Source: Oreohelix idahoensis
Taxonomy: Eukaryota; Mollusca; Gastropoda; Stylommatophora; Oreohelicidae
Reading direction: 5' to 3'
Assembly: GCA_024509875.1 (NCBI GenBank)
Contig: JAMPIV010012176.1
Coordinates: 186,001 to 250,000 of the forward strand
DNA length: 64,000 bases
The notes beneath the pieces are model-generated. The model had not been told where the DNA came from, did no database searches, and saw nothing but the letters and a program-made list of their open reading frames with translations. Both the position numbers and the translations under genes were made by a program. Positions 41,847-52,647 of this stretch are shown in pieces. Every line of letters begins with the position of its first letter. Position 1 is the stretch's first letter.

Positions 41847-43019
41847 CTTAGCCAATTTGGTTCTTTTATCCACCTACAACTATGATCTACAGATGATGAT
41901 AAATATGATGCTTTGTTTTCAAAACTCCTCTAATTATTTTATCTTGTCAACCAATATTTGATTATTAAACTTCTTTATATGTAAATATAAACCTTTAGTT
42001 GAATTAATCCCTATTGAGTCAATTTTATGTCTGCATTTGTATGACTCAGTTTGTTTAAACACATAATCAGATATAGCTAGTAAATTCATATTTTGCTGAA
42101 TCCCAAATACGAATCGAAACCTTTCCTCACAACAGGCCTGGAGAATAATAAGTTCATAACGACTTAGATGATGTCGCCATTCTGTAAAATTTCTGTGAGG
42201 CTCCCTGAAATAGAAGCATCATTCTTCTATGTATATCTCTGCCAAATGTAATCTTGAGAGTAGAGTTAAACCTTTTGAAACACTCAACCTTTAGCTCGGT
42301 GTTTGGCCATTTGTGGACCACTACTGCAGGGCAAGGCAGATTAAACCCACGATAGGATTCCAGAAAATGGACCGTCTCATAAAGCTATGTTCAAGCTACC
42401 TTAGTGTGTGTTATGTCTATCTTCAGCGTCTTCTTCTCATGGCTTGTCCATCTTGATTAGCCGTTTCATTGTATTGGCTACTGCCGTAAACTAAACTCAT
42501 TGTGTGTACTATGAGATCTCCTCTCATAGTTATCCCCTAAAACGTTATTCTGTTCGCCAACTTCAACATCAACAACTATACATATTTTCCTGTTCTTCGA
42601 CTTCACTCTGTTGTACCTACTCGACTGTCTCCTCTCCTTCTTCATCTCTCAGTATTCGTTTCTCTCTCTTTTACTACTGATAGACTTGTTTCTACTATTT
42701 GATCGGTAACTTCCCCAATCACTACTGTTTGTCCTGCTCACCGTATTCTTTGATTAGCTACTACTACTATTAATAGATCTGTTTCTAAGTCTATCTGCTG
42801 TTATAGTATTCTTCACTAGAATCCTTGATTTTCTTATCTCGTTTCTTCTCTTAGTCTCTTTTTATCTCGACTGCTGGACCGGTAATCTGCTCAATCCATA
42901 CTATCTCTTCTTCTACTCGTCTTTCTCCTAGACTAATCATATATCCTCTTAATTTCCTCATCTCTATCTAAAGATATCTTGCTTCTCCGCTCGTCTCCAC
43001 GGCGTATTACTTCTCTGTG
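41847..43019. other. Spacer with family-X and RTE fragments
   Basis: 42165-42345 is a minus-orientation family-X fragment (ATTTGTGGACCACTACTGCA near its right end). 42395-42475 resembles the RTE tail near 5820. 42500-43019 is C/T-rich on the plus strand without clear content. Confidence 0.5.
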
Positions 43020-43316
43020 TCATCTAGAACTATTTCCTCGCCTATAAGATCTCCGATTCGTGTGTCTGCGACAAACGTCTCTATCTCCCCCAGACCCTGA
43101 AATGTCTGAGTAATCCAACACGAATATTTCTGAATCCTCTGGAGTCCTTCTTCTCGGCCTCCTATGGTCTATAATAGTATTTGCTCTGTATTGTTTCTCT
43201 GACCGATATACTTGTCGACTGGTATCTATAAGAGTAGTAGTCGTTGACACGTTTGCCTTGAATGTTTTGTAACACTGTATGGTCAGGAGGTTGATGAAGA
43301 GCGCTTTTAAGGGCAA
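43020..43316 (-). CDS. Unrecognised 98-codon Arg-rich ORF
   Basis: Encodes a hydrophobic start (PLKALFINLLTIQC) and an Arg-rich second half (RRPRRRTPEDSEIFVLDYSD, CRRHTNRRSYRRGNSSR). The purine-rich minus strand continues beyond the stop with more Arg/Glu-rich but interrupted reading. It may be a relic of a basic element-encoded protein or chance. No function is assigned. Confidence 0.2.
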   Translation of the reverse strand: MPLKALFINLLTIQCYKTFKANVSTTTTLIDTSRQVYRSEKQYRANTIIDHRRPRRRTPEDSEIFVLDYSDISGSGGDRDVCRRHTNRRSYRRGNSSR

Positions 43317-43639
43317 ATAGCAACTTCTATCTCCAAATACTACACTGTGTTGTCCGTATAAATAAACATCATTTATTACAGTATTGGCATAAGTAGGTTG
43401 TAGAACACGTGAGTATTCAGATACCCAATTTATTCATCATGTGTATAATGTTTTTAAATGTTATTAAATTTACCAGATTTCCTAGTTTCTAATCTAGCAC
43501 TGATTTTCTTGTCACACAGTTTTAAAGATTATTTGAAAATAATTACAACGACACGAAATGTAAATGTATTACTAAGAATGGTTTCCCTTTGGCTGGAAGT
43601 CACCTCTCATAGAGATATAAATGGAAAATGTTAACCCCC
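43317..43639. other. Spacer without identified features
   Basis: Nothing supportable seen. Confidence 0.35.
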
Positions 43640-44536
43640 AAAAATAGGTAGTGGAAGATTGGGTTGTACCAACCGTTTAACGAGTGCACAGCCAACTTCA
43701 TTATATCGCCCATTACATTAAAGTTGGGATGGCTCCGGCAAAGTTATTATTTGGCCTGCCCATCACATGTCCAGTGGAAGCCTTATTGAGGACATGGACA
43801 GATGAGAAGGCAGAAGAGACTGTAACCTTATCCTATCAGTATGTTAACGAGTTGATATCATGTCTTCAAACTGGCTGGAAATTAGCAAACGAGAATCTTC
43901 GTAAAACAACAGGAAACATGCTGCATATTTCAACAAGAAGGCGAAGGATAGAGAACTAGCTGGTGGAGAGAATGTGCTTCTTCTTTTACCCAGCAGTAAC
44001 AACAAGCTATGGCAGGGCCCCTATACTGTTCTAGAGAAGTAGTCTAGAACCAACTACGATAGACAAAAAGGGAAAGGAAAAAGTATGTCATGTTAATTTA
44101 CTCAAGAAGTATTATGATAGAACTGCTTCTAAAAGTCACTATTTGATAACCCTGGCCATAGCTACTGATACGAAAAATGAACCTCTCACATCATATGAAT
44201 ATCCTTTAAGACCCTGTGAAACACATGAGCATGTAAAAGTCAGTAATCACCTGACGAAAGGACAGAGGGAGCAGATTCAGAAAGTTCTGGAAAAACATGC
44301 AGACGTGCTAACGGACAAACTGGGGCGCACTAATTAAATGGAATATGATTAGAAGTTACTAGACCCAACACCAATCTGCATGAGAACTTATCCAATTCCA
44401 TCTGCCAAAGAACACGCTTTAAAGGGAGTGATTGATTACCTATTGCAATAAAATATCATTTCCCAATCTGAATCCCCTACAGCGCCAGTGTGATTTTGCT
44501 AAGGAAACCCTCTGGTGAACATAGACTCTGTATAGA
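43640..44536 (+). pseudogene. Gypsy pol copy 2, integrase C-terminus into RT, upstream part
   Basis: The plus strand reads APAKLLFGLPITCPVEALLR, then WTDEKAEETVTLSYQYVNEL, the integrase C-terminus equivalent to the pol at 30454-32352. This is followed (44143-44337) by YEYPLRPCETHEHVKVSNHL and the RT N-terminus, and near 44505 the RKPSGEHRLCIDY block. Stops and frameshifts break it several times. It shows the same integrase-then-RT order as the full element. The RT is cut at IDY by the TIR transposon at 44540 and resumes at 48229. Confidence 0.8.
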
Positions 44537-44875
44537 TTACACTAGTCAACAAATTTTCAAAAGTTATTTGTACCAGAAATTAAATATACCATTTCTTATT
44601 GATTTTGACATGCTGATTTAAAATATCGTAATGAAATTCACAAATTGGCTCTATTTTTTTTAAAATGATGAATTTACATTACAGTAATACAAATAATGCA
44701 TGCTTGTTTAATTCTCTGGGGTGAACAGCTAGTCTTTCTACTTTAGCATTATAAAAATTGTGGTTACATACTCAATTAATTGATATTTCAACATAAAATG
44801 ATAGAAAAAAATAAAAACATTATTTAAATTTCACATATCATGTTTTAAAAAGGCACACTTGAACCAATTCCGTCA

Positions 44876-46554
44876 TTATTCAGTCGTTGTTCGAGCTTTC
44901 TTCGCTTGCTTCTTGTAGTCAATCGATGAGGTGTCTCTTGTCACAGCCCAACAGTAATCAGCAAGCAATGAAGGGCTCCAATTGCCTTGATACATTGTCT
45001 CCATAGCAGCAATGTCCTGGTGAAATCGTTCACCATGATCATCACTGACCGCTCCACAGTTTGACGTAAAGAAATCCAGATGAGAATCCAGAAAATGAAT
45101 TTTCAAAGACATGTTGCAGCAAAGACTCTTATACTTCAGATGGAGATTTTCTACAATTTCGTTGTCGTTATCAGATCTGACTTTTCCAAGAAAATTGTCC
45201 ACCACTGACTTAAATGCTAGCCATGATGCTTTTTCCTTGCCATGCAACACTCAAAGAAACTCGTTATCATGAAGACGTTTTCGAATTTGCAGACGAACAA
45301 ATACTCCCTCTCTTATTTAAGCTTCACTCAAACTTGGAAATTTTCTAATGAGGTTTTTGAAAGTCTCATCTGTTTTCTCCATTGCCTTGACAAATTTTTT
45401 CATGAGACCCAGCTTGTTTAATGTGCAAGGGTGGCAACAAAATCTTGCTGGTGTCGACAAGTGCTGGGTTCTTAACGTTCTTACTGCCAAGCTGCAATGA
45501 CTGCCTGATTGGCCAATGTCTTCTGGTGTAATGGTCACTTTGTGCACGGCTATCCCACTCACAGAGAAAGCAACAGTACTTTGTGTATCCACCCTGTAGT
45601 CCAAACAAAAGAGCGACCACTTTTAAGTCACCGCAAAGTGACCAATGATGATGATCGTAGTTTATACACTTCAAAAGCTGCTTAATGTTTTCATAAGTTT
45701 CTTTCATATGAACTGCGTGACCAACTGGAATTGACGGTAACACATTACCATTATTCAACAAAACAGCTTTAAGATTCGTCTTGGATGAATCAATGAAAAG
45801 CCTCCACTCTTCCGGTATGTAATTGATTTTGAAGGTTGCCATTAAACCAGAAATGTTGTGGCACGCAGAAAGGTCACCCTCTTTGAAAAAGAATGTTAAA
45901 AAGCGGCTTCTGGCGGTTCCTATACACAGAAATTGTAACATATTCTGCCAGGAGATTCCACTGTTGCAATCTGGAACCCAAAAGCTCCGCCTTGTTCTTC
46001 GGTAAATTCAGATCTCTTACAAGATCATTCAGTTCACCTTGGGTTATTAAGTGTGATTTAGTGGATGTAGTTTGCTCAAAATCTGGGTCGCTTGAGGTTG
46101 ATGGTTCAGGACCACCAATGTCCTCTTCTTCATCGGTGGAAACAGCTGAAAATGATTCTGGCACTTTGAGAACTGGTAGGTCATCGCCATGTGGTACCGG
46201 ACGTATTGCAGAGGGGATGTTTGGATATTCCAGAGTCCATTTTTTCTTCTTTGATATGCCTTTCCCAATTAGAGGGACCATGCAAAAGTAACAGTTGTTG
46301 AGATGATCAGTGGGCTCTCTCCAAATCATTGGAACTGCAAAAGGCATAGCTTGCCTTTTGCGAGTCAACTACAGTTTAAGATGTGCTGCACATGTATTGC
46401 AGCATATGTGTGGCGCCCAGCTCTTATCTTGATCTATTCTGCAGCCAAAATACAAACTGTACGCCTTCTTAATCACTTTAGTTATGTTTCGTTTTTGTGA
46501 TACAAATGTCACCTCACCACATATACTAGGGGCGTTCAGAAAGTAATGCACCAC
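44876..46554 (-). pseudogene. Transposase-like protein of the TTA/CACTA element
   Basis: About 530 codons in four minus-strand pieces. The N-terminal Cys-rich part is CGEVTFVSQKRNI, YSLYFGCRIDQDKSWAPHIC then CNTC, a likely zinc finger, cut at its start by the mariner. After an in-frame stop near 46369 come MPFAVPMIWREP and NCYFCMVPL. A second frame (45941-45366) carries LFIDSSKTNLKAVLL, SIPVGHAVHMKE and the motif CCFLCEWDSRA. The last part (45250-44876) has HGERFHQDIAAME, ADYCWAVTRD. I recall this as an uncharacterised multicopy animal family. Asp at FIDSS, CxxC and HGERFHQD would suit an RNase H-fold transposase, but catalytic residues are inferred. Frameshifts near 45900, 45400 and 45260 make it dead. 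Confidence 0.7.
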
Positions 46555-47842
46555 ATCGTTTTTCTCAGGAGCTGTTTATTCAAAAAGCATGAAATTTATA
46601 CACAATATACATGGATATATCATGTGAACATCGGTATTATTCAACATAATCTCCATCCACTTGTACGGCTTTATGCCAGCGCAAAACAAGTGCATGTATT
46701 CCTAGCCCGTACCAGATTTTGTCTTGATCATGTAGCCATGTCTTCGCTGCATGAATCACTCCTTGTCCCACGGAGTGCATGTTTAATTGGATCAAATAGA
46801 TGAAAATCAGAGGGTGCCTAATCGGGACTATAGGGTGGATGGGGTAGTACAGTCCAACCCAATTTGGTGATTGCTTCCCGTGTTGCCAGACTTGTGTGAG
46901 GTCGCGCATTGTCGTGAAAGTGAAGCAGTCTGCTGGATTCTTGTGCGGCCGAACTCTGCGAAAACGTTGATTGAGTTTTTTCAATGTCTTAATGTAAGCT
47001 TGCGAATTGATTGTCTCTCCTCTTGGCATAGCGTCCACAAAAATCACACATTCAATGTCCCAAAAGACAGTGATCATGACCTTTCCAGCTGAAGGAATTG
47101 TCTTGAATTTCTTTTTTCTTGGTGATTGCGGATGATGCCACTCCATTGACTGTCTTTTTGTCTCAGGTTTAAAATAATGTGCCCAGGTTTTGTCACCTGT
47201 AACGATCTTAGCTAAAAAGATATCTCCATCAGCATTGAAACGCTCCAACAATTCAGAAGAAATTGCTTTCCTTTGCAATCGGTGGTCATTTGTGAGACTT
47301 CGAGGAACCCATCTTGCGCAAACCTTAGAAAATCCGAGAGTTTTTATAACTGCATTTGCACTACCAGTGCTGACTGACAGCTGTAAGGCCAATTGTTGAG
47401 TAGTGATTCGCCTATCAGTAAGAATAATGCCCTCAGCGCATTTCCACATTTCTACGTTGGTGGCTGTGGCAGGACGTTCACAGTGCGGCCGATCAAGCAG
47501 CTCCGTATCTCCACTTCCTGATTCTTTGATTCTCTGAACCCAGCGACTGACTGTACTCCTGTCGACTGCAAAACTTCCATACACATCACATAGACGCTTG
47601 TGAATGTTCACAACAGTTTCCTTCTCTGCAACGAGAAATTCTATCACAATTCGTTGCTTATAACGCAAGTTGCTAACACGCTTCATTTCAACGGTTTAGG
47701 GAGCCGTATTATTTAGCCGGTTGCGGTGCAATTTGGTGCACACAATTGGCACATGCCATATTTGAAGTGTGCAAAATTGCATGCTTCTATCTTCATTATT
47801 AGCTGAGAAAAACGATGTGGTGCATTACTTTCTGAACGCCCC
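46529..47842 (-). mobile_element. Mariner-like transposon with perfect 40-bp TIRs
   Basis: 46529-46568 (GGGGCGTTCAGAAAGTAATG...) is the exact reverse complement of 47803-47842. Total length 1314 bp, typical of mariner. TA precedes the left end (46527-46528); the right flank reads TC, so one copy of the TA target duplication is mutated. It is inserted in the N-terminal coding region of the TTA/CACTA element. Confidence 0.92.
46637..47686 (-). pseudogene. Mariner D,D34D transposase, locally frameshifted
   Basis: 349 codons on the minus strand starting MKRVSNLRYKQRIVIEFLV, with the N-terminal helix-turn-helix region (SVDRSTVSRWVQRI-type) and TGDKTWAHYFKPETKRQSME with the first catalytic Asp. 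The second block (HDNARPHTS) is out of frame: a shift near 46935 moves it, and the original frame returns near 46790, where IHAAKTWLHDQDKIWY and RWHKAVQVDGDYVE close the protein normally. In the displaced frame the second and third Asp are separated by 34 residues, the mariner D34D signature, with a stop (46818-46820) in the YSPD..PSDF block. This copy cannot make active transposase. Confidence 0.9.
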
Positions 47843-48228
47843 TCGTTTAACAGACATTATATGCACTGTTCACACATGTCCTAGGCATTTCTAACTACGA
47901 TACATTTGATAAGGACAAATGCACTAACTAATGGCAAAATTTTATCAGGGAAAAGAAATTTATACACAAAGGTGTTGTAATCATAGTTAGGATTGCATCA
48001 TCAACTTCTAGTTACATTTGTATTGGTCATTAGAAAAAAATTATGCAATCGCCCACAACAGTTGCGTCATATATATAAATTGACCGTAATCAAATAAACT
48101 AGTAGCATATATCTTGAAAACTAGAGCCAATCAACATTTTTTAATGTCATTTTCGTTTTCAGCACACCAAAATTAGTTAAGATCACTTATTTTCATTTCT
48201 GGTACATTTTGGTTGTTGACAAGTGTTA

Positions 48229-48395
48229 TAGGAAATTGAATGCTGTCACAGAGTCTCAAGCAGATCCATTACCAGTCAACACTCAACTATTTGCTAGGTT
48301 GAACAAGACGAAATATTTTTTCTAAAGTGGAACTGGGTAAAGGGTGTTACCAAATTCCCGTCAAGCCTGAGATCAGACCATTACTGGCCATCATC
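48229..48395 (+). pseudogene. Gypsy pol copy 2, RT part after the insertion
   Basis: Resumes the RT at the RKLNAV block and contains PLPVNTQLFARLNKTKYF and, after a frameshift, ELGKGCYQIPVKPEIRPLLA, matching residues ~259-310 of the intact pol. Homology ends near 48392, where an ATCATCATG-rich duplicated segment begins. Confidence 0.8.
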
Positions 48396-48610
48396 ATGTT
48401 TCTGGCTGTAAATACAAACATTTATACGGATGCTCCAAAAACTGTGTACTGTTTTATCCAAAAGTTCAAGTTTACGCTTGCTCAAGTCATCATCATCATG
48501 TTCCTGGCTGTATATTCAAACACACTAAAAATAATGGGGATGTACCAAAAACTGTGTCCTGTTTTATCTAAAAGTTCAAGTCTACACTTGCTCAAGTCAT
48601 CATCATCATT
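48392..48610. repeat. Two tandem ~105-bp units
   Basis: CATCATCATGTTTCTGGCTG...CTTGCTCAAGT occurs twice in tandem (from 48392 and from 48490) with small differences. Confidence 0.75.
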
Positions 48611-48629
48611 TACGGTTTTTTCAGCTTGG

Positions 48630-49396
48630 AACCACCATTACACCAGGCTGTAGAACCACCATTACACCAGGCTGTAGAACCACCATTACACCAGGCTGTA
48701 GAACCACCATTACACCAGGCTGTAGAACCACCATTACACCAGGCTGTAGAACCACCATTACACCAGGCTGTAGAACCACCATTACACCAGGATGTAGAAC
48801 CACCATTACACCAGGCTGTAGAACCACCATTACACCAGGCTGTAGAACCACCATCACACCAGGCTGTAGAACCACCATTACACCAGGCTGTAGAACCACC
48901 ATTACACCAGGCTGTAGAACCACCATTACAGCAGGCTGTAGAACCACCATTACACAAGGCTGTAGAACCACCATTACACCAGGCTGTAGAACCACCATTA
49001 CACCAGGCTGTAGAACCACCATTACACCAGGCTGTAGAACCACCATTATACCAGGCTGTAGAACCACCATTACACCAGACTGTAGAACCACAATTACACC
49101 AGGCTGTAGAACCACCATTACACCAGGCTGTAGAACCACCATTACACCAGGCTGTAAACCATCATTACACCAGGCTGTAGAACCACCATTACACCAGGCT
49201 GTAGAACCACCATTACACCAGGCTGTAGAACCACCATTACACCAGGCTGTAGAACCACCATTACACCAGGCTGTAGAACCACCATTACACCAGGCTGTAG
49301 AACCACCATTACACCAGGCTGTAGAACCACCATTACACCAGGCTGTAGAACCACCATTACACCAGGCTGTAGAACCACCATTACACCAGGTTGTAG
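48630..49396. repeat. 24-bp minisatellite, ~32 copies
   Basis: The unit is ACCACCATTACACCAGGCTG plus TAGA, very homogeneous. Since 24 is a multiple of three, each frame yields a perfect 8-residue repeat (EPPLHQAV on plus, CNGGSTAW or VMVVLQPG on minus). One irregular unit at 49156 breaks the frames. No start context or flanking coding sequence suggests a gene. Confidence 0.95.
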
Positions 49397-49904
49397 AAAG
49401 AAGCCTACATCAGAACATTTATGTGGTCTTGAATTGGTGGTGTCTGATATTTTACATGATGAAGTTTTCATCCTCAAACACAACCATATACAAGGAGCTA
49501 CTTACGACATGCAGAGACAACTGTAGTCCTATTGCGACTTTGTATCGTCAGAGACTTCCGGGAACTACATGATAACCACAAGTTCGTGATGATGACGAAA
49601 TAACAAGTACGAAGATGTGAAAACGTGATCAATTTTATCAAGAATTTGTCACGTTACAGACTTTAATGAAGTGAGTTAATTCCCCTAAAATCGTTTATTA
49701 TTTACCACAGTTATCTCCCTTGCGTTCATCAATACAAATGATCTGTTGAAAGGTAAAGAAAATGTGCGCATAAAAATACAATTGTCTTTTATAGTTTCAT
49801 TCCGTCTTACTTATTGTGCCCACAACAGATTGAAATTATATTATTCAAAAAACTAAAGATGAACGTTTGCTACAAAGACGTCACCAGTAACATTCTAGGA
49901 CAAA
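49397..49904. other. Spacer without identified features
   Basis: Nothing supportable seen. Confidence 0.4.
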
Positions 49905-49975
49905 ATGTGTGGAGATAACAACAACCTTAAGCTGACCACTGCTTTCTTTAAACATATTCAAGTTGACGTCTGACA
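49905..49975 (+). pseudogene. LINE C-terminal tail fragment
   Basis: NLKLTTAFFKHIQVDV-stop matches SLRLTTATFELIQVDI-stop at about 38165-38220; it is the last ~20 codons of the same LINE family. Confidence 0.5.
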
Positions 49976-50404
49976 GTGTAACAAACAAGAGGTATATACA
50001 CAAAATAACACGGTCATTACATAAGACACTCTCTGACACACCTATATCATACAACCTACGTAGTATCGCTCACTGACTCTCTATCCAGTCAGCGGGTAAG
50101 ATGAGACAGATTAGACAAGATGTGGTTACTCATGAGAATCATAGCAAGTCAAAAATAACATAATTCATTTAATTAATAGCACACTATTACAGTAACTCTC
50201 TGGTTACAGTGTGTCCATGATTTGCTCATCATTGATATATTCCGTTCATCTCTGCACATTGCCATTCGAAAAATTGTCAACATCTACACTTTCTCGTCTT
50301 CCTACTAAAAGGCCTTACAAATTATTAGCATTGTTTGACTTCTCGGAATTTATGTACGGTGTAATGTTTTGAATGATAGCCAAGATAGGATTCAGACTTA
50401 TCAC

Positions 50405-50525
50405 AGTCAACTTGAGCAGATAACCTTCTGTCCATCATTCTGCTTGTATTTCCTCTCTCTCTCCCACACTTTATCAAGTAGTTTGTATAATATCTCACTA
50501 GAGGTACCAATTTCTGGACACTTTC
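50405..50525 (-). pseudogene. RTE LINE RT fragment
   Basis: Plus-strand CACTTTATCAAGTAGTTTGT and its flanks match the RTE element at about 6905-7010 (ACTTTACCAAGTAATTTAT), in the same orientation. Non-coding remnant. Confidence 0.5.
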
Positions 50526-50809
50526 TACCTAATTTTTCCTAGGTTATTTCTAGCGAAAACTACTGACGTAGTTGCCCCAATACACACCACGTGACACCTA
50601 CATCAACCATTGATATGTATAATAAAGAGTTTGATGGTAGTGTATCATTGGTTGTCATAGAAATGGCGGCCATATTGGATTATATTGTCCTATTTCAAAT
50701 TGCTAAGGCATTTTTATTTATTAAGCTAGGAATAGCAAATTTTGACAGAAAGTTTATGATAATAAACAGTTTTCAACAGTATTCAACAGTTTAAAGGCTA
50801 GGGGTTTGT
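50526..50809. other. Spacer
   Basis: A 67-codon plus frame at 50591 (MTPTSTIDMYNKEFDG...) has no family resemblance. Nothing else seen. Confidence 0.35.
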
Positions 50810-51190
50810 TGATAACTGTGTTATGCCCAGTAGCATATCCATTTCTTAAGAAGGTTGCTTCACAAACACATCTTGGCCAGCAGGACAATACTGACTATGG
50901 GGATAATTGTCGGTTAGCCAGAAATACATCTTCAAAGCGTCAACTTTTGATTGGAGCAATAAGTAATTACATTATGTGGCACAGCATACATTTTTTTTTC
51001 CAACATGATCTTTGCACTGACATTTCTTTGATAATTTTAACCTCAAGGCCATATGGTTTAATTTCACTGACCTGCTTGAATGCTTCGCTGTTACCATCAC
51101 TTAGCATGGTGGAGTAGTAAATGTCTATCGTGTCAGAGACCAGCTTCACAAAACACTACCAGCCTCAGCCTCCATCACATTTGAACTTCC
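50810..51190 (-). pseudogene. Possible Mutator-like transposase-domain relic
   Basis: The minus strand reads NVMEAEAG-like sequence, then MLSDGNSEAFKQVSEIKPYG followed by LEVKIIKEMSVQ and, after stops, HSQYCPAG. The DGxSxAFxxV...PYG...KxE and later HxYCPxG spacing resembles a Mutator-like transposase domain found in many animal proteins. It is broken and short, and the assignment is from pattern memory only. Confidence 0.35.
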
Positions 51191-51693
51191 TAGAAAGAGG
51201 CAAATGTTTACATTAGTAAAATATCAAATAAAAATATAAACACGCATTTAAAAACTCTGTCTTAAAGTACGATAGAAGCAAAACAATACATGTAAGTAAT
51301 GAAATATGTTTCTAAATTTGATATTTATGGAGATCAAAAAAAATTACATGTTATACTCGTATACATGTTTAGGCAAGGGGAAACATAAAGTAAGTTTCAC
51401 AAGTAAATACCTTCACAATTTATATCACAGCCTTGCTTCACTTTCCACTTGATGAAGTTTCCAGTCTTTCTTCTCGTACCAAGAACCAGCTGGTGCACAT
51501 TTCTGGCAGGCATTTCTTTTAAAATAATACATGGGCTTCTGTGACAAGACATGTCAATAAATTACATAAGAAATAAACATTAAATTGAGGAAACAAATGT
51601 GCACTATGCTTACAGGAATAATGATAATATACTGAATCATGAGCAGTCATCCGTTATTCTTTTAACTCAGAAAAATGTGATGATTTTAAATTG
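51191..51693. other. Spacer
   Basis: Nothing supportable, although it may be intronic or diverged flank of the preceding relic. Confidence 0.3.
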
Positions 51694-51786
51694 CTTGTCT
51701 ATGTGGCAGCCTACTCTTGTATTGCCTGTCTATGTGGCAGCCTACTCTTGTATTGCCTGTCTATGTGGCAGCCTACTCTTGTATTG
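51694..51786. repeat. 31-bp x3 minisatellite
   Basis: CTGTCTATGTGGCAGCCTAC plus TCTTGTATTGC, three copies. Confidence 0.9.
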
Positions 51787-52647
51787 TTTCAAGTATGCCA
51801 CTACATTCTTTTCTATCCAGGTTCATTACTTCAACGATGAACGACGAAACGTATAAACAGACAGAGTGTCACACCAATACATTTATCCACGTAACTTTGC
51901 ATGAAGATGGCTAAGTCCTGGTCTAGTCGAAACACAGTTTATTTACAAGATGTACATTGGTTGTCATATAGCATATCAACCATCACACTTGGCCTCGCAG
52001 AACAATTTCATTGAATACAAAGCCTACTTGATTATGACTATGGAGCTTTCTTGTTTATGCTCTTTTTGATAATTCTGTCTTATTCAGTATTTATAACTTC
52101 CTTGATTAATATCGTCTATTCATATATTATTATAACATTCAGGTTATTGATTGTTAATACCGGGCATCTCCGGGGATGAATACTTTTCCTGATATTCTAA
52201 CTATCACTTGCCTCACAAGGCTGACTCACTGAACTTCTTAGCTATAGCATCCCTACATACCTCGTCCAGATGATCAATTCTCTTGGTAACGAATTTCCTT
52301 CATAAATTCGTTCTTTACTTGTCTGCTTATTGTAGTTATTATCTTCTACTTTATGATGCCGCTAAGTCTGTCCACCACAGATCATCGATTTAGCAATCTT
52401 CGATGAGCAAGCATATGTCTGTCTATATGGCTGGTTCACCTTGCACAACCGTTACCTAGGTTCGAGCAACCTGCCTGTCTAACTGGCGCTTCAGGAATAT
52501 TTCTTTTCTAGACTGACTCTAAGAGCGTGCACCGTGAACTCTATTCACTAATCTAGCCTTCTTCCGGGAGGTTTTATGTGCACCATCCTCGGACAACCTT
52601 TTTGCCCTTATCTTACTGCTTATACTTAACTGTCCTAGTTTAAACCA
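51787..52647. other. Spacer without identified features
   Basis: Nothing supportable seen. Confidence 0.4.

Larger units (their letters stand above)
44540..48225 (-). mobile_element. TIR transposon with CACTA ends and TTA TSD, transposase-like ORF
   Basis: The left end CACTAGTCAACAA (44540-44552) and right end TTGTTGACAAGTG (48213-48225) are 13-bp inverted repeats with one mismatch. Further inverted similarity lies inside (TTGTACCAGAAAT; ATTGGCTCTA). The flanks are TTA at 44537-44539 and 48226-48228. Removing the element plus one TTA restores an uninterrupted gypsy RT reading across the site, which proves the borders. It is 3686 bp, of which 1314 bp is a nested mariner. CACTA ends with a 3-bp TSD recall the CMC/EnSpm group; TWA duplications also occur in PIF/Harbinger. 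The encoded protein decides neither by eye. Confidence 0.85.

Noticed and set aside
48610..49483. ORFs of up to 184 codons on both strands with 8-residue repeats
   Set aside because: The 24-bp minisatellite keeps frames open on both strands; no flanking coding sequence.
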